A DNA stretch of 33,647 nucleotides from positions 8,033 through 41,679 of the forward strand of contig JAQWAU010000013.1 of NCBI GenBank assembly GCA_028707535.1, in the 5' to 3' direction. The notes under the pieces were generated by a model. That model was not told the DNA's origin, did no database searches, and was given only the letters and a program-made list of their open reading frames with translations. The stretch comes from Heliobacteriaceae bacterium (lineage in GTDB: Bacteria; Bacillota; Desulfitobacteriia; Heliobacteriales; Heliobacteriaceae). Below, in pieces: positions 23,352 through 31,566 of the stretch. How positions within the stretch are numbered: position 1 is the stretch's first letter; every line of letters starts with the position of its first letter. A program made the translations under genes and the position numbers.

Positions 23352-25268
23352 ATGAGGAACACAGTTATCTTGCAGGTCCGGGATCTGGGCTTTACTTACG
23401 GGTCCCGCCCGGTCTTTAGCGGGGTATCGTTTATGATCCACGCCGGGGAAAAGGTGGGTTTGGCCGGTCCGAACGGGGCCGGAAAAACTAGTCTCTTTAA
23501 CGTGCTGACCGGCGCGGGAAGGCCGGAGGCAGGTACGGTTACTTGGCGGCCTAATGTCCGGATAAATTATGTCAGTCAGGTGCTGGCGCCATCCCCGGGC
23601 CGGACGGTTTTTGCCTTGGCCATGGAATCCTTGGCCGATATTTTGGCCTTACGGGCGGAAATCGCCCGTCTGGAAGGCAAGATGGCTCACATTGCCGATG
23701 GGCAAGACCGGCAGCAGGATACGGAAGTGCTGCAGGCATATGCGGATGTGGTGCAACGCTATGAAGCGGATGAAGGCTACAGTGCCGAGGCCCGGGTCCG
23801 GTCTGTGCTAAAAGGTCTGGGTTTTTCGGAAGCTGATTTTGAGCGTCCGGCTCAAGATTTAAGTGGCGGCCAAAAGACCCGGCTCGGTTTGGCTTGCTTG
23901 TTGCTACGTCCTGCCGACTTGTTGCTGTTGGATGAGCCGACCAACCACCTGGATCTGACCGCTCTGGAATGGCTGGAGACTTACCTGCGCGACTACCGGG
24001 GGGCGGTATTGGTAATTTCGCATGACCGTTATTTTTTGGACCGCATCTGTAGTTATACCTTGTACTTGGAAAATGGGCAGTTGACGGGGTATCCCGGAAA
24101 CTATACCCAGTGTCTGGCACAGCGGGCGGCGGAACAGACCGCCTACCGGCAGGCATTTGCCCGGGAGCAAGCGGCATTCGCCCGGGAGGAAGCTTATATC
24201 CGCCGTAACCGGGCCGGGGTAAACGCCAAACAGGCCCGGGGACGGGCCACCCGGCTCGCCCGCCGGGAGCGCCTGGCTCCCCCGGAAACAGGCCTACGGT
24301 TGGCAGACCTGAAATTTATCCCGCAGATGCCCAGTGCCGAGCAGGTGTTGATCATTCACGATTTGGCAGCGAGTTATCCCGGGCGACCTCTGTTTACCGG
24401 GCTGAACCTGGTTGTCCGCCGGGGTGAATGTATAGCTGTGGTCGGAAAGAACGGCACGGGAAAAACTTCTTTGTTTCGCCTGTTGACCGGAGAATTGGCC
24501 CCGGCAGCAGGGGAAATAAGGTTTGGCCTTCGGGTAAAACCGGCCTACTTTGCCCAGGAACTGGAACACCTAAACCCGGAAGTTACCGTGCTGGAAGCGG
24601 TCCGGGAATGGCGACCGCTAAGCGAGGAACAGGCCCGGACTTTGCTGGGCCGCTTCCTGTTCCGGGGGGATGATGTATTTAAAAAGGCCGGCGTTTTGAG
24701 TGGGGGCGAAAAAACCCGCTTGGTTCTGGCCCAGTTGTTTTTGAGCGGGGCCAATCTTCTGTTGCTGGATGAACCGACCAACAATCTGGATATTGAAGCA
24801 AAGGACACCTTGGAAAAGGCTTTGGCTGAGTTTCCAGGTACCTTATTGGTGATTTCCCATGATCGTTTTTTTCTGGACCGGCTTGCCGACCGGGTATTAG
24901 AATTGGATAGGGGGCGGTTTACCGAATATAACGGCAACTATTCGGATTACCGGGCCGATAAAAAAGCCCGGGCTACCTTGCCTGTTCCCACCCCAACTGC
25001 GGCGATGCCGAAACCTGATTTGGACGGGAAACCTAACCGGGATGCCGGCACCAAACCGGCGAATCCGTGGAAAAAGGCCAGGGCCTTGGCCGACATCGAA
25101 GGACGGATTATGGTCTTGGAGGAAAAATTAGCCGGGCTAACGGCCGCTTTGGCCCGGGAGGAAACCTATAAAGATGGGGAACAAGCCCGGAAAATTACGG
25201 CTGAATATGAATCCACCCGGCAAGTACTTCGGCAAGCCTACACCGCCTGGGAGGAGTTGGCAGAATAG
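23352..25268 (+). CDS. ABC-F family ATPase (Uup/YdiF-like)
   Basis: Encodes 638 aa with no membrane segments. Two ABC cassettes are complete: Walker A GPNGAGKT (about 39-46) and GKNGTGKT (about 367), signatures LSGGQKTR and LSGGEKTR, and Walker B LLLLDEPTNHLD and LLLLDEPTNNLD. The linker between them (HRQ-rich, with RRNRAGVNAKQARGRATRLARR in part) is basic, and the C-terminus has a coiled-coil segment after a Pro-rich stretch, as in Uup/YdiF-type proteins. ABC-F proteins act at the ribosome, not in transport: they resolve stalled translation or protect against antibiotics. The subgroup is uncertain. The gene is inserted between mutM and ytaF, which are adjacent in B. subtilis. Confidence 0.9.
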   Translation: MRNTVILQVRDLGFTYGSRPVFSGVSFMIHAGEKVGLAGPNGAGKTSLFNVLTGAGRPEAGTVTWRPNVRINYVSQVLAPSPGRTVFALAMESLADILALRAEIARLEGKMAHIADGQDRQQDTEVLQAYADVVQRYEADEGYSAEARVRSVLKGLGFSEADFERPAQDLSGGQKTRLGLACLLLRPADLLLLDEPTNHLDLTALEWLETYLRDYRGAVLVISHDRYFLDRICSYTLYLENGQLTGYPGNYTQCLAQRAAEQTAYRQAFAREQAAFAREEAYIRRNRAGVNAKQARGRATRLARRERLAPPETGLRLADLKFIPQMPSAEQVLIIHDLAASYPGRPLFTGLNLVVRRGECIAVVGKNGTGKTSLFRLLTGELAPAAGEIRFGLRVKPAYFAQELEHLNPEVTVLEAVREWRPLSEEQARTLLGRFLFRGDDVFKKAGVLSGGEKTRLVLAQLFLSGANLLLLDEPTNNLDIEAKDTLEKALAEFPGTLLVISHDRFFLDRLADRVLELDRGRFTEYNGNYSDYRADKKARATLPVPTPTAAMPKPDLDGKPNRDAGTKPANPWKKARALADIEGRIMVLEEKLAGLTAALAREETYKDGEQARKITAEYESTRQVLRQAYTAWEELAE

Positions 25269-25306
25269 CCGGCCCATGTCTTTGGCCGACACAGTGATCC
25301 TTTTTC

Positions 25307-25340
25307 GGGGTCTGCATAGTATAAAGCAACTGCAGGCCCC
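25307..25340 (+). other. Hairpin abutting the ytaF ribosome binding site
   Basis: GGGGTCTGCA (25307-25316) pairs with TGCAGGCCCC (25331-25340), 10 bp with one G-U pair and a 14-nt loop. The ytaF Shine-Dalgarno GGGAGGG starts at the next base. There is no U-tract, so it is not a terminator. It could affect translation initiation or mRNA stability. Confidence 0.5.
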
Positions 25341-25354
25341 GGGAGGGACGAAAT

Positions 25355-26017
25355 TTGTCAGCTTGGTCGATAATCGGTCTGGCCTTTGCCTTGAGTCTGG
25401 ATGGTTTTTGTGCCGGGGTTGCCTACGGAATCAAACGTATCCGGCTGCCCTTTACCTCGTTGCTGGTTATTTGTTTGTGTTCTACCTCGGCCATGGGGGT
25501 TGCCCTGCTGGCCGGCCAAGGCTTGACGGCCCTAATCAACGTAAATCTTGCCGGCAAACTTGGTGGTGGCATTTTAGTTCTGTTAGGAGTTTTCCACCTC
25601 TATAATACTTATAAAGGCCGCGGGATCCAGGTGAAGCAGGAACTACCCCGGCTGCCGGGAGAAGCCGGTGCGGTTGAACCCATCTTGTCTATTAGCTTGG
25701 GACCGTTTGGTCTGGTGATCCAGGTTTTAAAAGAGCCGACCCGGGCCGATTTGGACCGGTCCGGGGAGCTTGGCCTTTATGAGGCATTCCTGTTAGGGCT
25801 GGCCTTAAGCATGGATGCCTTCGGGGCCGGACTGGGTGTTTCCTTGGCCGGTGCTTGTTCGGTATATATCCCGTTTGTTGTCGGCCTAACCCAACTGGGT
25901 TTAGTTACCGCCGGATTGTGCTGGGGTTATTCCCGGGCAAGGTGGGCGGGTGGTCATTGGATTGCGTATCTTGCCGGGGTTGTTTTGCTGGCCTTGGGAA
26001 CAGGCAAGCTGCTCTAA
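25355..26017 (+). CDS. ytaF: Sporulation membrane protein YtaF (MntP-like fold)
   Basis: Encodes 220 aa from TTG 25355 with GGGAGGG 7-8 nt upstream. It has about six membrane segments in two halves, each opening with a related motif, LSLDGFCAGVAYG and LSMDAFGAGLGVS, the paired Asp-containing repeats of the MntP/YtaF family. In B. subtilis ytaF sits between mutM and coaE and is linked to sporulation. The same neighbours here (mutM and coaE, with an ABC-F gene added) support the name. The transported ion, if any, is unknown. coaE follows after 16 nt. Confidence 0.85.
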   Translation: MSAWSIIGLAFALSLDGFCAGVAYGIKRIRLPFTSLLVICLCSTSAMGVALLAGQGLTALINVNLAGKLGGGILVLLGVFHLYNTYKGRGIQVKQELPRLPGEAGAVEPILSISLGPFGLVIQVLKEPTRADLDRSGELGLYEAFLLGLALSMDAFGAGLGVSLAGACSVYIPFVVGLTQLGLVTAGLCWGYSRARWAGGHWIAYLAGVVLLALGTGKLL

Positions 26018-26033
26018 CAGGGGGATTTGCGGG

Positions 26034-26639
26034 ATGAAAATAATTGGGCTGACCGGGGGAATTGCCAGCGGGAAAACCACTGTCGCCAACTACCTGAAAG
26101 CACTAGGGGCAGTAGTAATCGATGCGGATGCGGTCGCCCGGCAGGTGGTGAGGCCGGGGGAGCCGGCCTGGCACGAAATCCGGGAAGTTTTTGGGGGAGG
26201 AGTGTTCCTGGCTGACGGTACTTTGGACCGGGCGGGAATGGGTAGTCTGGTTTTTGCGAACCCGGTGGCCCGGGAGTGTTTAAACCAGATTATTCACCCC
26301 CGGGTGATCGAAACATTCCGGCGGGAAATTAATGAAAAGGCCGGCCAGGGGGTAGCGGCGGTTGTTTTAGATGTGCCCTTATTGCTGGAAACAGGCATGG
26401 ATCAGTTGGTTGACGAGGTATGGGTAGTGGCCGTGGATGAGCCTACCCAGATTGCGCGGGTTCAGATTCGGGACAACCTTGACGCACCGGCGGCCAAGGC
26501 CAGGATTGGGGCCCAGATGCCTTTAGCTCACAAGCTGGCCCGGGCGGACCGGGTGATTGATGCCACTCAGAACCTGCCGGCCATGCTGGGTCAGGTAAGA
26601 CGGTTTTGGGAGGAGGCTGTTGGTTGCAACGGAGGGTGA
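26034..26639 (+). CDS. coaE: Dephospho-CoA kinase
   Basis: Encodes 201 aa from ATG 26034 with AGGGGGA (26019-26025) 8 nt upstream. It phosphorylates the ribose 3'-hydroxyl of dephospho-CoA, the last step of CoA synthesis. Visible are the P-loop GLTGGIASGKTT (residues 5-16), the substrate Asp in VIDADAVARQVV, HPRVI, DVPLLLETGMDQLVDEVWVV in part, and the lid region QIRDNL. The length fits the family. The 3' end overlaps the transglycosylase gene by 16 nt. CoaD is encoded at 13.1 kb. Confidence 0.95.
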   Translation: MKIIGLTGGIASGKTTVANYLKALGAVVIDADAVARQVVRPGEPAWHEIREVFGGGVFLADGTLDRAGMGSLVFANPVARECLNQIIHPRVIETFRREINEKAGQGVAAVVLDVPLLLETGMDQLVDEVWVVAVDEPTQIARVQIRDNLDAPAAKARIGAQMPLAHKLARADRVIDATQNLPAMLGQVRRFWEEAVGCNGG

Positions 26640-27202
26640 TTGTCCTGCCGGATTCATTGCTCCGGTTAGTCCTGGTAGTAGTGGCGCTGGCCTTGGTCGG
26701 GAACTTTTTGTGGTTTAGTCCTTGGGTCCAAAAACTCTTTTATCCGCTCCCGCACAAACAGTTGGTTTTTCAGTATGCCGCCGAGTACGGGGTCGATCCG
26801 TACTTGGTAACGGCGATCATCCGGCGGGAAAGCAAGTTTTGGGTCTGGGCGGAAAGCCACCAAGGGGCTAAAGGCTTGATGCAGTTGATGCCTCAGACAG
26901 CGCAGTGGATCGCCGAACAAATCCCGGTGGCCGAGTATAAGCCGGAAAAGCTATACGAACCGGCAGTAAATATTCGGATGGGCTGTTGGTATTTGGCCAA
27001 CCTGCAGCGCGAATTTGGCGGGAACATCCCATTGGTGATTGCTGCTTATAATGGGGGCCGGGGCAACATCCAGCAATGGTTGCAGGAACGGCGCTGGTCA
27101 GGAAAGGAACAAGCCGTGGACCGGATTCCTTTCCCGGAAACCCGGGAATACGTAAAAAAAGTGTTGAAGGACTATTCCATGTACCACGAATTGTATGACT
27201 AG
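26624..27202 (+). CDS. Membrane-anchored lytic transglycosylase (SLT domain)
   Basis: Encodes 192 aa from TTG 26624, chosen because AGGAGG (26611-26616) lies 7 nt upstream. It starts inside the end of coaE, implying coupling. A single membrane segment (about 11-31) anchors the protein. The rest is a lysozyme-like transglycosylase domain: RRESKF with the catalytic Glu69, GAKGLMQLMPQTA (about 82-94), NIRMGCWYL and IAAYNGGRGNI. It cleaves peptidoglycan glycan strands with anhydro-muropeptide formation. coaE followed by such a gene is a common clostridial pairing. Downstream, TGGGG-T-CATT (27213-27222) can pair with AATGCCCCA (27231-27239), but no U-tract follows. Confidence 0.9.
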   Translation: MQRRVIVLPDSLLRLVLVVVALALVGNFLWFSPWVQKLFYPLPHKQLVFQYAAEYGVDPYLVTAIIRRESKFWVWAESHQGAKGLMQLMPQTAQWIAEQIPVAEYKPEKLYEPAVNIRMGCWYLANLQREFGGNIPLVIAAYNGGRGNIQQWLQERRWSGKEQAVDRIPFPETREYVKKVLKDYSMYHELYD

Positions 27203-27337
27203 CGCCAAAAAATGGGGTCATTTACCAATCAATGCCCCACATAGCTTGTAGGGAGGTTCATATTTCCCCCCTGGTCGGGCAAAATAAGCCCGGGCACCGG
27301 GTTGCCGGTGGAAATTCGGCCCGGTCAAGGTGACAAA

Positions 27338-28039
27338 ATGAACTTTCCGGAAGTATTTTCAATTGTGTTTCGCACCCTGGTCATATATGTTGCTGTTTTA
27401 GTGATTCTGCGCATTATGGGCAAGCGGGAAATCGGCCAGTTATCCCCGGTTGACCTGGTAGTGGCAATTATGATCGCCGAATTGGCGGCGATTCCCATGG
27501 AAGACCTGAGCATGCCTTTACACCATGCCTTTATCCCGATAGTGGTCCTGATGGCGGCGGAAATCGTATTATCTTATATTGCCCTAAAGTGGCCGGGGAC
27601 ACGCAGTTGGTTTAGCGGCAGACCGACGGTAATCATTCGTGACGGCCGGATCCTGGAAGCTGAAATGCGCCGGACCCGGTACAATCTTGACGATTTATTG
27701 GCCCAGTTGCGGGAGAAAAACGTTGTGGATGTCCAGGATGTTGAAGTTGCCATCCTCGAGAATTCCGGCCAACTGAGTGTGATCCCAAAATCGCAAAAAC
27801 GGCCGGTTACCCCGGCTGATTTGCGGTTAACCACCGAATATGAGGGGTTGCCCTTACCTTTGGTTATGGATGGGCGGATTAACGACCGGAATTTACGGTT
27901 GTGCCGGATTAACCGGGAATGGTTGGCTGATGAATTGGCCAAGCAGGGAGTTGATAGTGCCGCCGACGTTTTTTTTGCGTCTTTGGATACCGCCGGCAAA
28001 TTAGCGGTTTACCCGCGGGCAAGCAGCCCGCCAAAATGA
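27338..28039 (+). CDS. DUF421 / YetF-like membrane protein
   Basis: Encodes 233 aa from ATG 27338 (AAGGTG about 5 nt upstream; an in-frame TTG at 27302 lacks a good site). The N-terminal ~85 residues hold three membrane segments with RIMGKREIGQLSPVDLVVAIMIAELAA, the core signature of the DUF421/YetF family. The soluble C-terminal part contains RPTVIIRDGRILEAEMRRTRYNLDDLLAQLRE in pieces, then VEVAILENSGQLSVIPK, the usual YetF C-terminal domain. Members occur in spore-formers and some are linked to spore germination or envelope functions; no activity can be assigned. The 5' leader (27203-27337) has small inverted repeats, including CACCGG-GTTG-CCGGTG. Confidence 0.85.
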   Translation: MNFPEVFSIVFRTLVIYVAVLVILRIMGKREIGQLSPVDLVVAIMIAELAAIPMEDLSMPLHHAFIPIVVLMAAEIVLSYIALKWPGTRSWFSGRPTVIIRDGRILEAEMRRTRYNLDDLLAQLREKNVVDVQDVEVAILENSGQLSVIPKSQKRPVTPADLRLTTEYEGLPLPLVMDGRINDRNLRLCRINREWLADELAKQGVDSAADVFFASLDTAGKLAVYPRASSPPK

Positions 28040-28060
28040 AGCGACAAGGGGGGAAGATTG

Positions 28061-28681
28061 ATGGCGGAAATGAACTACGGGCACACTATCGCCTTAGCTT
28101 TCCGGGAATTGGCGCAAAAAAAACCCAAAGATGTGGCCGAAAGGGCGGGCGTTGTTTGGGAGGCGGTTCCCGGACGGTTTTTGGTCCCTTTTTTGGGTGG
28201 GACGTACAGTGTCGACTGGCCGGTCGGACCGGTGCGGAGCCTTACGGGGACAAAGGCGCCGCTAATGACCCAGATTCTTATTTTACATTATCTGATTAAT
28301 TCCAAGGGGACTGCCTTATCCGGCCGCTGGATTTCATTTAAAGAATTGCCGGGGGGCATGATTTACATAAACCCGTTTACCGCCCGTTCGCTTAATCTTT
28401 TGCTCCGGCATTTCGGGACAATGGCCAACCGGTTGGGAGAAGCGGCGGCCAAGGTGGGGGCCCGGCCGTTGGGCCGGGGAGACGTCGGGGTTGTGCTGGA
28501 TGCTTTTCCGCGTGTGCCGGTAGCCCTGATCATCTGGGAAGCGGACGATGAATTGGCGGCGTCCGGTAATATCTTATTTGACAGTGTTGCTGCCGACTAT
28601 CTGCCAACAGAGGATTATGCCGTGTTGGCCCAAGTCCTTGCCTTGCAGTTGATTCGGTTGGGCAATCAGGTTGCGGGTTGA
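28061..28681 (+). CDS. DUF3786 domain protein
   Basis: Encodes 206 aa from ATG 28061, with AGGGGGG (28047-28053) 7 nt upstream. It appears to be a DUF3786 protein: WEAVPGRFLVPFLGGTYSVDWP, ILILHYLINSKGTALSGRWISFKELPGG in pieces, and LFDSVAADYLPTEDYAVLAQ near the end. The family is common in anaerobes and sometimes encoded near corrinoid or methyltransfer genes, none of which is seen here. No membrane segment or catalytic motif is evident. It follows the DUF421 gene by 21 nt and its stop overlaps the -35 box of the glycosyltransferase promoter. Confidence 0.75.
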   Translation: MAEMNYGHTIALAFRELAQKKPKDVAERAGVVWEAVPGRFLVPFLGGTYSVDWPVGPVRSLTGTKAPLMTQILILHYLINSKGTALSGRWISFKELPGGMIYINPFTARSLNLLLRHFGTMANRLGEAAAKVGARPLGRGDVGVVLDAFPRVPVALIIWEADDELAASGNILFDSVAADYLPTEDYAVLAQVLALQLIRLGNQVAG

Positions 28682-28706
28682 CGTAACCAATGGTATCCGG
28701 TAAAAT
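28678..28706 (+). promoter_or_regulatory. Sigma-A-type promoter of the GT2 gene
   Basis: TTGACG (28678-28683) and TAAAAT (28701-28706) are 17 nt apart. The -35 box overlaps the stop codon of the DUF3786 gene. It predicts an mRNA with a leader of about 95 nt before the TTG start at 28809; I see no known riboswitch in that leader. Confidence 0.75.
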
Positions 28707-28808
28707 ATTGAAGGTGATCGTTAATCCCTAAGTTTTCCAGAGGTTCCGGTAATTGTTCCTGGCTCTAAACTTCTCTATGGGGGAAGGAAAGGGAAGGGAG
28801 AGTGCAGC

Positions 28809-30059
28809 TTGGGTATACTGGATAACATATTTGTTCAGCGCTATGACTTTATTATGATTCCCTTACAATTACTCATTATTTTCTGTGCGTTTTATTATCT
28901 TGTCTTGTCTCTATTTGGCCTCTGGCGAAAGCGGGAAGAACCGCTCGTTGCTCCCAGCAAAACCTTTGCGTTGGTGGTTGCTGCCCACAATGAAGAAGCG
29001 GTAATCGGACCCCTGGTGGAGAACCTTCAGGGCCTGGATTACCCAAGGGAACTATACGAAATATTTATTGTGGCGGACAATTGTACCGATGCCACGGCGG
29101 TAATTGCGGAAAGGGCCGGCGCTCAGGTTTTCGAACGCTACAACCGGCAGCAGCGTGGAAAAGGTTTCGCCCTGGAATGGATGTTTGAAAAAATTTTCCG
29201 TATGGAACGGCAATATGATGCCGTGGTCATTTTTGACGCGGATAATTTGGTTAAACCAAACTTCTTGGTCGAGATGAACAAAAAACTGGTTGCCGGCCAC
29301 CAGATTGTTCAGTGCTACCTTGATTCCAAGAATCCCTTTGATACCTGGGTAACCGGAACATTTTCCATCGCCTTCTGGCATACCAACCGGCTTTTACAGC
29401 TGGCCCGTTATAATCTCGGGCTTTCCAACATTCTCGGTGGGACCGGGATGTGCATTACTACCAGCTTGTTGCGGCAGTACGGGTGGGGGGCCACTTCGCT
29501 GACGGAAGACATGGAGTTTTCCATGAAGGCCCTGTTAAACGGGGTGAAAACCACCTGGGCCCATGATGCCGTAATTTACGACGAAAAGCCGCTTACCTTC
29601 AAGCAATCCTGGAATCAGCGCAAGCGTTGGGCCCAGGGCCATGTGGATATCTTTATCCGTTATTTTCCCAAACTGGTCTGGAAAGGGATTACCACGGGCA
29701 ATGTCTGTATGCTGGATGGGGCGATGCACTTGTTCCAGCCGATGTTGGTCATGTTGGTCACTTTTTATCTGATGTTTAATTGTTTTGACGCGTTTCAGGC
29801 TAACTACACCCAGGTGTTCGGGGTCTTAAACGACGTAAACATCTGGAAGATTACTTCTTACGTCCAGATTGCCCAGCCATTTCTGGCTTTAGCCTTGGAT
29901 CGGGTTGACCGCCGGGCGTTTAAATGGATTTTGTTGTACCCAATATTTATCTACTCTTGGGTACCGATCGTGTTTTTGGGCTTTATACACCGCAACCGGC
30001 GGGATTGGAGCCATACCGCCCATACACGAGGGCTTTCGATTAACGAGGTTGTTAAATGA
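28809..30059 (+). CDS. Family 2 glycosyltransferase, membrane-bound
   Basis: Encodes 416 aa from TTG 28809 with GGGAGAG upstream. A membrane segment near residues 15-38 is followed by a GT-A domain: LVVAAHNEEAVIG, VADNCTDATA, the metal-binding DADN (about 143), LTEDMEF (about 232, catalytic acid region) and QRKRWAQGH (about 268-276), the QxxRW motif of processive enzymes. Two to three membrane segments follow. The layout resembles cellulose/hyaluronan/poly-GlcNAc synthase relatives, so it may build or extend an extracellular glycan; donor and product cannot be assigned. It has its own promoter and terminator and no polysaccharide genes nearby, so it is a single-gene unit. Confidence 0.88.
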   Translation: MGILDNIFVQRYDFIMIPLQLLIIFCAFYYLVLSLFGLWRKREEPLVAPSKTFALVVAAHNEEAVIGPLVENLQGLDYPRELYEIFIVADNCTDATAVIAERAGAQVFERYNRQQRGKGFALEWMFEKIFRMERQYDAVVIFDADNLVKPNFLVEMNKKLVAGHQIVQCYLDSKNPFDTWVTGTFSIAFWHTNRLLQLARYNLGLSNILGGTGMCITTSLLRQYGWGATSLTEDMEFSMKALLNGVKTTWAHDAVIYDEKPLTFKQSWNQRKRWAQGHVDIFIRYFPKLVWKGITTGNVCMLDGAMHLFQPMLVMLVTFYLMFNCFDAFQANYTQVFGVLNDVNIWKITSYVQIAQPFLALALDRVDRRAFKWILLYPIFIYSWVPIVFLGFIHRNRRDWSHTAHTRGLSINEVVK

Positions 30060-30068
30060 CCCTGGAAT

Positions 30069-30097
30069 AAGGAGGCGGAAGCCTTCTTTTTGTTTGG
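30069..30097 (+). terminator. Intrinsic terminator after the GT2 gene
   Basis: AAGGAGGC (30069-30076) pairs with GCCTTCTT (30081-30088) around a GGAA tetraloop, with one G-U pair, followed by TTTGTTTGG. It is compact and placed 10 nt after the stop codon. Confidence 0.8.
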
Positions 30098-30129
30098 TTA
30101 TCGTAGAAAAATGGCGGGAAAAATAATAG

Positions 30130-30157
30130 TTTATTTCTCCAACGGGTCTGGTATAAT
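30130..30157 (+). promoter_or_regulatory. Promoter of the polyamine operon
   Basis: An extended -10, TGGTATAAT, has its hexamer at 30152-30157. A weak -35, TTTATT (30130-30135), is 16 nt upstream. It lies just after the previous terminator and 47 nt before the first gene of the operon. Confidence 0.65.
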
Positions 30158-30204
30158 AATTTCAGTTTGCGTCCTTGATTATCGTAATGTTGGAGGAATG
30201 CTCA

Positions 30205-30663
30205 ATGCTGCCTGTGCCAAGGAAATATTTTATTACTGCCGCTGCTGCCGAAGGAAATAGTGAATTAACAGCTTTTGACAAAGCGTTGTTGAAAGCGCGG
30301 ATTGGCAATGTCAACCTGGTGCGGGTAAGCAGTATCCTGCCTCCGGAGGCGGAATTTGTTCCGGATTTGACGATCCCACCCGGGTCACTGGTGCCCACCG
30401 CTTACGGGTACATCATGTCCAGTGTGCCTGGAGAGACTATTGCCGCTGCCGTGGGGGTAGGGATCTCTTCCGGTAGTTTCGGGGTGATTATGGAATTTTC
30501 GGGCAAGTGTTCGCAACAAGAGGCGGAAGCAGCCATCCGGCGCATGGTTACTGAAGCTTTTGCCGTCCGGAATATGGCTTTACAGGAGATTAAAGTGGCC
30601 GCCGTTCAGCATACGGTGGAACGTATCGGATGTGTGTTTGCCGCTGTGCCGATGTGGTACTAA
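30205..30663 (+). CDS. pdaD: Pyruvoyl-dependent arginine decarboxylase
   Basis: Encodes 152 aa from ATG 30205, with GGAGG (30192-30196) 8 nt upstream; the upstream in-frame ATG 30175 is less likely. It decarboxylates arginine to agmatine. The proenzyme cuts itself between two serines to make the pyruvoyl cofactor; the site is LVRVSSILPPEA, with predicted cleavage Ser42/Ser43. Residues corresponding to active-site positions of the Methanocaldococcus enzyme are present: Asp25, Asn37 and Glu97 in GVIMEFSG. The length fits the family (about 155-165 aa). It opens an operon with speE (46 nt later) and speB, giving a route from arginine to polyamines. Confidence 0.93.
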   Translation: MLPVPRKYFITAAAAEGNSELTAFDKALLKARIGNVNLVRVSSILPPEAEFVPDLTIPPGSLVPTAYGYIMSSVPGETIAAAVGVGISSGSFGVIMEFSGKCSQQEAEAAIRRMVTEAFAVRNMALQEIKVAAVQHTVERIGCVFAAVPMWY

Positions 30664-30709
30664 TTCAGGTTTGTGATCCGGCTTGGGGTGAAAGGAGCGT
30701 GTTGCCGGG

Positions 30710-31552
30710 ATGAAGACGGAATTGTGGTATACGGAAAAACAGACCCCGAATTTGGCCTTAAGTTGTAAGATCTCTAACATCCTGCATACGGAAAAAACGC
30801 CGTATCAAGAGTTGAGCGTGATTGATACGGTGGAGTGGGGACGGATGCTGCTGCTGGATGGGGTGGTCATGACAACGGAAAAGGATGAATTCGTGTATCA
30901 CGAGATGATCAGTCATGTTGCCCTGAACACCCATCCCAATCCCCAAAAAGTACTTGTGATTGGTGGGGGTGATGGGGGTACCATCCGGGAGTGTGTTAAA
31001 CACGCCCAAGTGGAAAAAGCGGTATTATGCGAGATCGATGAGCGGGTGATTTGGGCGAGTAAGGAATATTTCCCCGGGATTGCTGCCGCCCTTTTCGGCC
31101 ACCCGAAGGTGGAGATCCGGGTTGGGGACGGGATCAAATTCGTCCAAGAATGTAACGCGGAATTTGACGTCATTATCATCGATTCTACCGATCCGGTCGG
31201 CCCGGGGGTAGGTTTGTTCCAGCCGGAATTCTACCAGAATGTCCACAAAGCGTTGAAACCGGAGGGGATCATGGTCGCTCAAACCGAGTCCCCGTTTGTT
31301 AATGCCGGCCTGATTAGGCGGTTATTCCGGGACATTAGCGGTATTTTTCCGGTGACTAAGCTTTACTTGGCAACAGTGCCGACTTATCCGACCGGTTTGT
31401 GGAGCTTTACCTTGGGGTCCAAGGTCTATGATCCTACCGATGTTGCGGTAAGTAGGATACCGGAGCCGGATACCAAGTACTATTCCTCCTTGGTCCACCG
31501 GAACGCTTTTGTGCTGCCCAAATTTGTGCAGGCGATCCTGGAGCCTAGGTAA
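30710..31552 (+). CDS. speE: Polyamine aminopropyltransferase (spermidine synthase)
   Basis: Encodes 280 aa. AAAGGAG (30691-30697) lies 12 nt before ATG 30710, a long spacing, but no closer in-frame start exists. It transfers an aminopropyl group from decarboxylated SAM to putrescine or a related amine, releasing methylthioadenosine. Visible are [20 protein letters not shown], the nucleotide-binding [13 protein letters not shown], the acidic CEIDERVI and the catalytic region [12 protein letters not shown]. The length is typical. SAM decarboxylase (SpeD), needed to make the donor, is not in the window. The acceptor may be putrescine or agmatine and is not decided by sequence. speB starts 14 nt after its stop. 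Confidence 0.95.
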   Translation: MKTELWYTEKQTPNLALSCKISNILHTEKTPYQELSVIDTVEWGRMLLLDGVVMTTEKDEFVYHEMISHVALNTHPNPQKVLVIGGGDGGTIRECVKHAQVEKAVLCEIDERVIWASKEYFPGIAAALFGHPKVEIRVGDGIKFVQECNAEFDVIIIDSTDPVGPGVGLFQPEFYQNVHKALKPEGIMVAQTESPFVNAGLIRRLFRDISGIFPVTKLYLATVPTYPTGLWSFTLGSKVYDPTDVAVSRIPEPDTKYYSSLVHRNAFVLPKFVQAILEPR

Positions 31553-31566
31553 AGGACTAAAGGCGG

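Noticed and set aside
25296-25325. Possible sporulation (sigma-E-like) or sigma-A promoter before ytaF
   Set aside because: CATAGTAT and TATAAA are present, but no matching -35 box is found at the right distance.
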